Of a stretch of 11,049 bases of DNA, positions 1 to 6,405 are shown one piece after another. Below the pieces are notes generated by a model. That model did not search any database and was not told where the DNA came from. It worked only from the letters and a program-made list of their open reading frames with translations. Within the stretch, counting starts at the first letter, position 1; each line of letters opens with the position of its first letter. Source of the stretch: Chloroflexi bacterium UBA6622 (GTDB lineage Bacteria > Chloroflexota > UBA11872); assembly GCA_002433065.1 (NCBI GenBank), contig DJHK01000011.1, positions 33,201-44,249 on the forward strand. The letters run 5' to 3'. Position numbers and translations under genes: made by a program.

Positions 1-48
1 ACCGCCGCCGTAGCCACCGCCACCACCGCCGTAGCCACCGCCACCACC
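1..48. repeat. 21-bp tandem repeat encoding Gly6-Tyr units
   Basis: Two copies of a 21-base unit (GCCGTAGCCACCGCCACCACC in the plus-strand reading) lie in tandem, with a partial copy at the left edge. Read on the minus strand they encode six glycines and a tyrosine. The array continues out of the window, so copy number is unknown. Such in-frame repeats can expand or contract by slippage without breaking the frame. Confidence 0.8.
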
Positions 49-303
49 GCCACGTCGTTCCGTGCGCGGGCGTGCTTCGTTCACTGTAAGCGTGCGACCG
101 CCCAGGTCCTGGCCGTTCAGGCCTTCGATGAGCGCCTTGGCCTCATCGTCGTTGGGCATTTCTAGGAACCCGAAACCGCGGGACCTTCCGGTCTCACGAT
201 CTGTTATGACGGTGCATGACGAAATTTCGCCATACTGGGAGGCCTTCTCCCGAAGTTCTTCTTCAGTTGTACTGAATGGCAAATTGCCAACATAAATATT
301 CAT
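1..303 (-). CDS. RRM-domain glycine-rich RNA-binding protein (3' end cut by window edge)
   Basis: The reverse strand from the ATG at 303 encodes at least 101 residues with no stop before the left edge, so the C-terminus is missing. It opens with a single RNA recognition motif: RNP2 is IYVGNL (residues 3-8) and RNP1 is RGFGFLEM (42-49), which carry the aromatic residues that stack on single-stranded RNA. From residue 85 the protein turns into a Gly6-Tyr repeat tail. This layout matches small bacterial and cyanobacterial Rbp proteins and plant GRPs, which are usually about 80-150 residues and act as RNA chaperones, often in cold response. An AGGA ribosome site lies at 311-314, 7 bases before the start. 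The RRM assignment is secure; the physiological role is inference, and no cold-shock element was identified upstream. Confidence 0.95.
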   Translation of the reverse strand, partial: MNIYVGNLPFSTTEEELREKASQYGEISSCTVITDRETGRSRGFGFLEMPNDDEAKALIEGLNGQDLGGRTLTVNEARPRTERRGGGGGGYGGGGGGYGGG

Positions 304-540
304 CGGCTGTTCCTAGGCGCCGCCTTCGTGGCTTGCGCGCAGCGGACATCCACCAGCTCTAGGGGGATGTCATTGAGAATCCGCCATTACAAAATTTGCC
401 GAAGTGGACCCTGTGTCATAAAGGCTTGTTGAAATTGACCAATCGAGCATCGAAGATCTTGTTCGAACAGGTGCCTCACTGACCTCGGCAGACGGAAGAC
501 TAAACTTGGCCACCGCGGCAATCTAGCACGTCAGACACGA

Positions 541-690
541 ATGAGCATGAACTTTGTCATGTTTTTTGCCGAGGTGGGCGCGAGCGATTATCAAGCTCCT
601 GATCGAATAGCCCACCTGATGTCAACATTGAGGGTTGTGAAGTTGCGACGTACGCCGGGATACGCGATCGTTGTTTTGATGGAAAGGTGA
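541..690 (+). CDS. Possible small ORF, 49 residues, upstream of threonine dehydrogenase
   Basis: An ATG at 541 opens 49 codons ending in TGA at 688-690; the same frame is open back to about 439 but has no better start. The product would begin MSMNFVMFFAEVG and end with a hydrophobic VV patch and a basic tail; I recognise no family. Its stop overlaps the ribosome site (683-691) of the following dehydrogenase gene, the geometry of a leader ORF that could couple translation. No clear ribosome site precedes the ATG. A chance ORF is the more likely explanation. Confidence 0.2.
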   Translation: MSMNFVMFFAEVGASDYQAPDRIAHLMSTLRVVKLRRTPGYAIVVLMER

Positions 691-691
691 G
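683..691 (+). promoter_or_regulatory. Ribosome binding site deciding the dehydrogenase start
   Basis: AAAGGTGAG sits 8 bases before the ATG at 700. An in-frame GTG at 691 overlaps this site and would have no room for its own ribosome site, so ATG 700 is preferred. Confidence 0.75.
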
Positions 692-699
692 TGAGACGA

Positions 700-1656
700 A
701 TGAAGGTCTTGATCACAGGTGGCGCCGGAAATATTGGGTCCCGACTGGCCGCATCCTTGATCCGTCGAGGAGACAAGGTTGTCGTGCTGGATGTAAATAG
801 CGAACCTCTCTATCCGACGCCTGAATTTTCGAAGGCTGACGTGTGCGCCGGTGGGGTGGACGATCGAGATCTGGTGATGGCCACAGTCGCCGAGACTCGG
901 CCTGATTCGATTTTTCATCTGGCTGCCATCCTCTCGGGTGGTGCTGAACAAGATCCGGAGCGCACGTGGCGAGTTAACCTTGAAGGTACGCGCAACGTTC
1001 TCGAGGCCGCTGTGGCTGCGGGCGTCAACCGCGTTGTTTTCACCAGCACGATTGCGACCTACGGGGCGGGTGTGCCGGAACCGGTCAATGAACACACGCC
1101 GCAATGGCCCTCAGGCTTGTATGGAGCGACCAAGGTGGCTGGTGAACGGCTGGGCGTGTATTACCACCTGCGGCATGGGCTGGATTTTCGGGGTGTGCGG
1201 CTAGGCGCGATGGTTGCACCTGACGCCCCTGTTGGCGGCGCCGCGAGCGCGTTTGTTTGTGAGTTGTACGCTCGAGCTGTGCAGTGCGGCGCCTATCGCT
1301 TGGATGTGTACCCCACGACCCAACTTCCCGTGGTGTGGGTGGATGATGTGGTTCACGCGCTGGTTGGTCTTCATGACGCGGATGGTTCGATGTTGCGCCA
1401 TCGGGTGTACAACATTGCGGCGGGAACACCGTCGGTGCAGGCCATGGCAGACGCGGTGGTTCGCCGTATCCCCGACGTGAAAATTGAGTTTGTTCCTGAT
1501 CCGGTTCGTGCGCCGATTGTTGATAGTTGGCCAAGCGCTATGGATGTTTCAGCGTCCCACGATGATTGGGGATGGCACCCGGCCTTTGATCTTGAGCAAA
1601 TGACGGACCAGGTGCTTCGCGAGGTTCGCGAGCGCGACGCGGAAACTGGCCGCTGA
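700..1656 (+). CDS. L-threonine 3-dehydrogenase, SDR (epimerase-like) type
   Basis: The 318-residue protein is an extended short-chain dehydrogenase. The NAD-binding GGAGNIG is at 7-13 directly after the first strand, Ser116/Thr117 lie in the FTSTIATYG segment, and the catalytic YGATK has Tyr141 and Lys145. The C-terminal half carries the signature of the SDR-type threonine dehydrogenases rather than sugar epimerases: a PVVWVDD stretch, DSWP at 275-278 and the DWGWHPAFDLEQMT block. The family oxidises L-threonine with NAD+ to 2-amino-3-oxobutyrate, which a CoA ligase (Kbl) normally cleaves to glycine and acetyl-CoA; no kbl lies in this window. The enzyme is cytosolic with no signal peptide. 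ATG 700 is chosen over GTG 691 because of the ribosome site at 683-691. A sulfatase follows after 150 bases. A related sugar epimerase remains possible but less likely. Confidence 0.85.
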   Translation: MKVLITGGAGNIGSRLAASLIRRGDKVVVLDVNSEPLYPTPEFSKADVCAGGVDDRDLVMATVAETRPDSIFHLAAILSGGAEQDPERTWRVNLEGTRNVLEAAVAAGVNRVVFTSTIATYGAGVPEPVNEHTPQWPSGLYGATKVAGERLGVYYHLRHGLDFRGVRLGAMVAPDAPVGGAASAFVCELYARAVQCGAYRLDVYPTTQLPVVWVDDVVHALVGLHDADGSMLRHRVYNIAAGTPSVQAMADAVVRRIPDVKIEFVPDPVRAPIVDSWPSAMDVSASHDDWGWHPAFDLEQMTDQVLREVRERDAETGR

Positions 1657-1806
1657 ATCTAGCGAGCAAAACCACCCTAGATCGGGGGTCCATCGTAGCC
1701 CCGAGGATGGTGCGACGGCCGTACGGTACACCTTGCCGCTGAGCATAGGACGGGGCTGTGCGGTAGGGTTCCATCACTTCATCTTTACTCGACGCAGAGT
1801 GACTCG

Positions 1807-3300
1807 ATGGCCCAGCAACGCCCCAACATTCTTTGGTACTGCACCGACCAGCAACGGTTCGATACGATCGCCGCGCTCGGCAATCCATATATTCATACGC
1901 CCAACATTGATACGTTTGTAAAAGAAGGCACAGCGTTCACCCACGCGTATTGTCAAAGCCCCATTTGCACGCCCAGTCGTGCGAGTTTTCTGACGGGGAT
2001 GTATCCGAGTCGCGTCCACAATCCCAGCAACGGTAACGGCTGGGTACACCCCGAAGTCACCGCGAATCTCGTCACTCGTTTGCTGGCTGACGCAGGCTAC
2101 GATGGCGGCTTGGTCGGAAAGCTTCATTTGGCTGGTGCGGCCGGAGCTAGAGAACCCCGAGTGAATGATGGGTATCGATACTTTAAGTACAGCCACTCGC
2201 CGCGTCATGACTGGCCGCTTGCGCAACACGACTATGCGGCGTGGGTTGCGGCGCAAGGCGGAAACCCGGAGACCGTCCTGCTGCGCGCAAGTGATCCACG
2301 CAACCATCCTCCTGAGCGCGACTATGAAAGCTGGATCGCAACCATGGGGTCCTTTATGGAGCCTTCGCCGACGAATGACAACACACCACCCGAACTTCAT
2401 CAGACGACATGGGCGACGGAGGCATCGATTGATTTCATTACTCAGGATCGTCCCGCTGATCAACCGTGGTTTTTGAGTGTGAACGTGTATGACCCACACC
2501 CGCCCTACAACCCGCCGTGGGAGTACTACCGGCGCTACGATCCCGAGACACTCCCCGGCCCGCACTTTCAGGACTCGGACTTGGCGCACCAGGCGCGGCT
2601 GACGAGTTCTGGGATCGACTTTCAGAGCGAGGCCCTGCGGCCGGAGACCTTCGATGGCAAACGACTGCAAGCGGCGTATTACGCCATGATTGAGCAGGTT
2701 GACGAGCAATTTGGACGGCTGCTTCAGGCCCTGGAGGAGTCTGGTCAGGCGGACGACACTGTGGTCATTTTCACGAGTGACCATGGCGAATCCGCTGGTG
2801 ATTACGGTTTATTGCAGAAAGGCTGTCGTTTCTTCGACGGCCTCTCGCGCGTTCCGCTCGCTTGGCGCTTGCCAGGCCGGGTTCAAGCTGATCTTTGTAG
2901 CAATGCCCTAGTCGAATTAACGGATATTGCGCCAACTCTGCTGGAACTGGCTGATCTTCCTGTTCCATCTGGCATGCAGGGTCGCTCTCTACGTGGCATT
3001 TTGGAAGGCCAAGTCTCACCCGATAGACATCGCGAGTTCGTTCGCTGTGAGTACCTTGATGCCATCGACAAGCCGGACCACACGTTTGCCACCATGTATC
3101 GGGATTCCCGATGGAAACTCAATGTTTACCATGGCCATGACATCGGTGAGCTTTACGACATGGAGGCTGATCCTTTCGAGCACGAAAGTCTCTGGGACAG
3201 CCCTGCCCACCAAGGAATCAAGCTGGACCTGATGAAACGTAGCTTTGATGCCACGGTGCTGGCAGCGGACCCTGGGCCGCCCCGCGTTTCTTCGTACTAG
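1807..3300 (+). CDS. Sulfatase (formylglycine-dependent, alkaline phosphatase superfamily)
   Basis: This 497-residue protein has the full sulfatase core. The N-terminal metal site is in PNILWYCTDQQ (Asp14, Gln15), and the signature CTPSRASFLTG puts Cys54 as the residue converted to formylglycine, with Arg58 beside it. The second metal half-site is SDHGE (Asp325, His326), followed by Lys338 in LLQKG. The C-terminal region has the usual small domain with ELYDMEADPFE. The CxPSR form is the type matured by the oxygen-dependent formylglycine-generating enzyme, which is not encoded here. The N-terminus begins directly with the first core strand, so there is no signal peptide and a cytoplasmic site is expected. 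The family hydrolyses sulfate esters, but the substrate (aryl, choline or sugar sulfate) cannot be told from sequence. Only a weak AGAGTG ribosome site precedes the ATG. Confidence 0.93.
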   Translation: MAQQRPNILWYCTDQQRFDTIAALGNPYIHTPNIDTFVKEGTAFTHAYCQSPICTPSRASFLTGMYPSRVHNPSNGNGWVHPEVTANLVTRLLADAGYDGGLVGKLHLAGAAGAREPRVNDGYRYFKYSHSPRHDWPLAQHDYAAWVAAQGGNPETVLLRASDPRNHPPERDYESWIATMGSFMEPSPTNDNTPPELHQTTWATEASIDFITQDRPADQPWFLSVNVYDPHPPYNPPWEYYRRYDPETLPGPHFQDSDLAHQARLTSSGIDFQSEALRPETFDGKRLQAAYYAMIEQVDEQFGRLLQALEESGQADDTVVIFTSDHGESAGDYGLLQKGCRFFDGLSRVPLAWRLPGRVQADLCSNALVELTDIAPTLLELADLPVPSGMQGRSLRGILEGQVSPDRHREFVRCEYLDAIDKPDHTFATMYRDSRWKLNVYHGHDIGELYDMEADPFEHESLWDSPAHQGIKLDLMKRSFDATVLAADPGPPRVSSY

Positions 3301-3330
3301 CGGTCGGCCAGTGCTTGACGCGTTCTTGGC

Positions 3331-4662
3331 TTAGCCAGAAGGATCCTCGAACTCAGGCCCTGCGGTAACCAAGGTGTAGCCAGGATCGGACATGATTCTT
3401 GCTGTGGCTCCAGAAACAGCGGCGGCTGAAACGTGACGGATTCGATCTGGATATTCGTCCAGATAATTGAGCCCCAAGCTGTAGCGTTCCATGGTGAGCA
3501 GCACACCGGCAATGCCCTCATTCCGTTCAAGGCGAAGGGGCAGGGAGCCGATAAGTGCCTGCTTTGTGAGATTGAGCTCCTCAGACTCGGGGGGTGTCTC
3601 GGCGAGGCGTAGTGCCTCATCGAGGCTGGCCTCGATTGCTCGATCAAGGTTGGCTGGATTTATTCCAGCGCGGAGCGTCCATGGTTGGGTGGTCAGGCTG
3701 GCGTCCAGTGAACTGGTGGCGTGATACGCGAGACCTTGAGTGTCTCGGACATTGGTGCCAATGCGACCGCCAAGTCCCATCTGGCCGAGAATGTAATTCG
3801 CGACAACGGCCGCGTAATACTCAGGATCAGAACGTCGAAACCCCAGCCAACCAAGGACAAACTCAGTCTGAGTTTTGCCAGGCATGGGGACATGTTCGCG
3901 CCGACACAACGATTCCGACGTGGGCGCGGAAGCCTCGGCTGAGGTAAGCGCCTGGCGCCATTCTTCCGACCTGAACCAGCGAGGGTATGGCGAGGAGGGC
4001 CATGTCCCGATCGTGGCTGTGGCCAGATCGAAGACCCGCGCGGGTTCCACAGCACCGACTACGGCGACAACAAGATTTGAGGGGGAATACGTGCGGGCAT
4101 GGAAGTCACGGAGATTGTGGGGTTCCAGGCGGCTGACTGTCTGTTGATAGCCCTCGGCCGGCCACCCATTTGGATTCTCGTCAGAGTAAAGGAGTTCACG
4201 AAACCGACGGTTGGCCATGGCTGCGGGATTGTCCTCGGCGTAGGCGATCCCTGCCAGGGTCTGGTCACGTAGATGGGTAACCTCGACATCTGGAAATGTT
4301 GCGTTAGCAAGATTGTCGGTGGCGAGTGTTAGGAGGATTTCAAGGTCTTCTGCGAGCGCTCGTCCACCGAAGGCGGCATGTTCTGTGTCAGCGTGGAAGC
4401 CGAGTGAAGCCCCTACATCATCAAGAGCTTCGCTAAATTCGAGAAATGACCTGGAGGGTGTTCCTCGGTTAAGCGCATCAGCTGTCAGGCTGGCGAGTCC
4501 TGCGGTGTCACGTGTTTCAAGTATGGAACCGGCAGCGTGATAGCCAGAAATAGCAACCGATGGCGAACTTGGATTTGGATAGACGAGGAGCGTAGCCCCA
4601 TTCGCTAACTCGGAGCGGGAAATCGTTGACTCGTTGAGTCTGTGCTGGGAACGGGTGGCCAT
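3331..4662 (-). CDS. M16 family peptidase, non-catalytic partner subunit
   Basis: The 443-residue protein has the two-lobed M16B architecture, with N-terminal strand ANGATLLVYPNP and a repeat domain, but its zinc site is absent. At the place of HxxEH it reads GLASLTADALNRGT, with Ser58, Ala61 and Asp62 where His, Glu and His are expected. It does keep the C-terminal Arg/Tyr pair in VRDTQGLAYHA (Arg306, Tyr313), which in heterodimeric M16B enzymes binds the substrate end. This pattern marks it as the partner of the catalytic subunit encoded immediately upstream (4663-5946). Its ATG directly follows that gene's TAG with no spacer and no obvious ribosome site, so translation probably depends on reinitiation. 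No signal peptide is visible. It converges on the sulfatase with 30 bases between, in which I see no good terminator. Confidence 0.9.
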   Translation of the reverse strand: MATRSQHRLNESTISRSELANGATLLVYPNPSSPSVAISGYHAAGSILETRDTAGLASLTADALNRGTPSRSFLEFSEALDDVGASLGFHADTEHAAFGGRALAEDLEILLTLATDNLANATFPDVEVTHLRDQTLAGIAYAEDNPAAMANRRFRELLYSDENPNGWPAEGYQQTVSRLEPHNLRDFHARTYSPSNLVVAVVGAVEPARVFDLATATIGTWPSSPYPRWFRSEEWRQALTSAEASAPTSESLCRREHVPMPGKTQTEFVLGWLGFRRSDPEYYAAVVANYILGQMGLGGRIGTNVRDTQGLAYHATSSLDASLTTQPWTLRAGINPANLDRAIEASLDEALRLAETPPESEELNLTKQALIGSLPLRLERNEGIAGVLLTMERYSLGLNYLDEYPDRIRHVSAAAVSGATARIMSDPGYTLVTAGPEFEDPSG

Positions 4663-5946
4663 CTACGTGGCACCAGTGTTGTTGTCTGGAAAAAACCATC
4701 CGGTCACTCGCGATGCTGGTTGGAAATAGGTCCGGGCGACGTGTTGTACCTGCGCCGGTGTGACCGCGGCCAACTCTTCAGGCAACGTGTTTGCAAGTTG
4801 CCAACGGCCGACCATTTCAAGCATGCCCAGCTGTACCGCTTGGGCGGTGACGCTTTCAAGCATGATGGCGCGCTTGGCCCGAGTTTGCCGGATGACACGC
4901 GTCAATTCTTCTGGTTGCGGGGGTTCATCGTGAAGCTTCTGTATTTCATCTTCAACTGTGGCTTCGATGGTCTCCGGCGATCCGTCCGGCTTGAGAACCA
5001 CGAGAATTCGATGGAGGGTTGGGTCGATATTTGATCCTGCGTCGGCGCCGGCGGAGGCGGCGAGGCCGGACGCAACAAAACGTTGGTACAGACGAGATGT
5101 TTTAAGAACACTGCCTCCGCCGAAAGGTCCGCTTGGCGGTCCGGACAGGAGCGAGTTCAGCACAAGCAGGGCCGCGTGGTCCGGGTGATCGCGTTCTGGT
5201 ATGTGATGACACATCATCAATATTGGAAATGGACCCGGGTGACGAACTTCGACCCGTCGGCCGGCTTCTTGCACCGGTTCATGTGTGTCAAGCGGTGCGG
5301 GCAGGATGACCGGTTTGAGTTGGCCGAAGTGTTGGGCCACCTGTTCATGGAGATGCTCGGTGTTGAAATCCCCAACTGCAACAACGACGGCATTGTTTGG
5401 TCCGTAATAGCGTTGGTAATGGCCATACAGGTCATCGCGAGACATTGACCGAAGATCTGCCTTGCTCCCGATTACACCGTGACCGTACGGATGTGTTGTG
5501 AACGCCGCGGCTTCGACAGCCTCCATCAAAAGAAACACCGGGGAGGCCTCGTTCCCTTCACGCTCTGAAATGATGACGCTTCGCTCAGACTCCACGTCAT
5601 CTGGAGCAAACACGGCGTTGACCATCCGATCCGCTTCGATCTCGAGAGCCAGTTCAAGATGATCCGTTGGTAGCGTTGCGTGGTAGGCGGTCGCATCTTC
5701 GTACGTGAACGCGTTAAATGTTCCACCGACCCCTTCGATCATTCGCCCGACATCCCCAGGGGCGAGGCGTTCGGTTCGCTTAAACATCATGTGTTCAACC
5801 CAGTGAGAGGCACCGCTGAGACCTGCTGGCTCGTTGCGTGCACCTACCCGGTACCAGACGAAAAAAGTAGCAATGGGAGTGGCGTGGAGCTCTCGCGTGA
5901 CAACGGTGAGCCCATTGTCTAGTGAATGCTCGCGAACATCATCCAT
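4663..5946 (-). CDS. M16 family zinc metallopeptidase, catalytic subunit
   Basis: This 427-residue protein is an M16B peptidase (mitochondrial processing peptidase beta-like, the PqqL/YmxG group). The inverted zinc motif HWVEH gives His48 and His52 as ligands with Glu51 as base, and Glu128 in SVIISEREG aligns with the third ligand. The rest follows the family: GGTFNAFTYEDATAYHATLP (74-93), then a substrate-lobe domain. In the C-terminal lobe it reads QRFVASGLAASAG, with Phe and Ala where the partner has the Arg/Tyr pair, so it lacks that feature. The two adjacent proteins therefore carry complementary halves of a heterodimeric peptidase. No signal peptide or membrane segment is visible. An AGGAAG sits about 12 bases before the ATG at 5946. 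The gene is divergent from the metallopeptidase/threonine synthase pair. Substrates are unknown; small peptides or targeting peptides are known for the family. Confidence 0.94.
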   Translation of the reverse strand: MDDVREHSLDNGLTVVTRELHATPIATFFVWYRVGARNEPAGLSGASHWVEHMMFKRTERLAPGDVGRMIEGVGGTFNAFTYEDATAYHATLPTDHLELALEIEADRMVNAVFAPDDVESERSVIISEREGNEASPVFLLMEAVEAAAFTTHPYGHGVIGSKADLRSMSRDDLYGHYQRYYGPNNAVVVAVGDFNTEHLHEQVAQHFGQLKPVILPAPLDTHEPVQEAGRRVEVRHPGPFPILMMCHHIPERDHPDHAALLVLNSLLSGPPSGPFGGGSVLKTSRLYQRFVASGLAASAGADAGSNIDPTLHRILVVLKPDGSPETIEATVEDEIQKLHDEPPQPEELTRVIRQTRAKRAIMLESVTAQAVQLGMLEMVGRWQLANTLPEELAAVTPAQVQHVARTYFQPASRVTGWFFPDNNTGAT

Positions 5947-5986
5947 GCGGAGGCGAGGCTTCCTGAGAAACGGTCAAGCATGCTAT

Positions 5987-6024
5987 CACTAGGGGTTGAA
6001 AACGAACCCCTTCTATTTCTAGTG
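5987..6024. promoter_or_regulatory. Nested inverted repeat before the metallopeptidase start
   Basis: A perfect 7-bp inverted repeat, AGGGGTT (5991-5997) and AACCCCT (6005-6011), encloses a 7-base loop. Around it CACTAG (5987-5992) and CTAGTG (6019-6024) form a second, outer inverted repeat sharing two bases with the inner one. As RNA this gives an 11-bp stem with a 9-base bulge, ending 12 bases before the ATG at 6037 and including part of the only purine-rich stretch (GTGAG, 6022-6026). It may be an RNA hairpin controlling translation or an operator in the divergent promoter; no run of T follows, so a terminator is unlikely. Confidence 0.5.
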
Positions 6025-6036
6025 AGCTGCGTACGC

Positions 6037-6405
6037 ATGGATCGTGCAACGTTTGAGGCTGTGGTCCACGAAGCGATAGCTTCGATTCCCGAGGTCCTCC
6101 GAGCGCAACTCATGAATGTTGATGTTGTGGTTGAAGCATGGCCTTCGGACGATGACTTGCGGAAGGCGGATGTCCAGGAAGGCTACACACTGTTCGGCCT
6201 GTATACAGGGGTGCCTCTGACCGAACGAACCTCGGATTACAACATGGTGTTGCCCGACAAGATTACGATTTACCAGGGTCCCTTACAGGATGCTTTTGGT
6301 GAAACGGAACAGTTGCGAGTTGAAATTCGTAATACCGTCATCCACGAGGTGGCTCACTTTTTTGGTCTGTCCGATGCAGATCTCGTGCGCCTTGGGGTGA
6401 ACTAG
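6037..6405 (+). CDS. Minimal zinc metallopeptidase (zincin-like, Pfam Zincin_1 type)
   Basis: The 122-residue protein contains HEVAHFFGLSD, the HExxHxxGxxD form, with His103, His107 and Asp113 as likely zinc ligands and Glu104 as catalytic base. It also has the GLYTGVPLTERTS and LPDKITIYQGPL segments that mark the small 'metallopeptidase family' proteins common in Actinobacteria and Chloroflexota. These are about 110-150 residues, so the gene is complete. The cellular substrate of the family is not established as far as I know. Start choice is uncertain: ATG 6037 begins MDRATFEAVVHEAI, which fits the family's usual opening; a GTG at 6022 and an ATG at 5980 are in frame upstream, but the latter runs through the inverted repeat. 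The TAG stop is followed at once by the ATG of threonine synthase, so the two are almost certainly co-transcribed. Confidence 0.88.
   Translation: MDRATFEAVVHEAIASIPEVLRAQLMNVDVVVEAWPSDDDLRKADVQEGYTLFGLYTGVPLTERTSDYNMVLPDKITIYQGPLQDAFGETEQLRVEIRNTVIHEVAHFFGLSDADLVRLGVN
6394..6400 (+). promoter_or_regulatory. Ribosome binding site of threonine synthase inside the upstream gene
   Basis: GGGGTGA lies within the last codons of the metallopeptidase gene, 5 bases before the ATG at 6406, supporting that start and coupling of the two genes. Confidence 0.65.

Larger units (their letters stand above)
304..699. other. Divergent intergenic region, about 390 bases
   Basis: This is the longest stretch without a confident gene. 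It separates the leftward RRM gene from the rightward threonine dehydrogenase and should hold promoters for both, although no good -35/-10 pair stands out on either strand. It contains a possible 49-codon ORF (541-690), a short hairpin followed by six T at 546-567, and a near-identical direct repeat, TTTGCCGARGTGG, at 395-407 and 565-577. No tRNA fold or recognisable riboswitch was seen. Confidence 0.6.

Noticed and set aside
546..567. Hairpin CATGA/TCATG followed by six T, terminator-like
   Set aside because: The stem is only 5 bp and AT-rich, and no gene upstream on that strand needs a terminator.
1657..1806. Small RNA or tRNA between dehydrogenase and sulfatase
   Set aside because: No cloverleaf or long stem could be formed; only short chance inverted repeats are present.
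1774..2784. Long 336-codon open frame on the minus strand
   Set aside because: It lies wholly antisense to the sulfatase, has no family motifs, and its Arg/Val-rich product is typical of a shadow of a GC-rich gene.
3301..3330. Terminator between sulfatase and M16 gene
   Set aside because: Only a 4-bp GCCA/TGGC pairing with a long loop and no T run could be found.
5972..5977. TTGACC on the minus strand as -35 of the M16 operon
   Set aside because: No -10-like hexamer lies at suitable spacing; the expected position reads GCCTCC and is next to the start codon.
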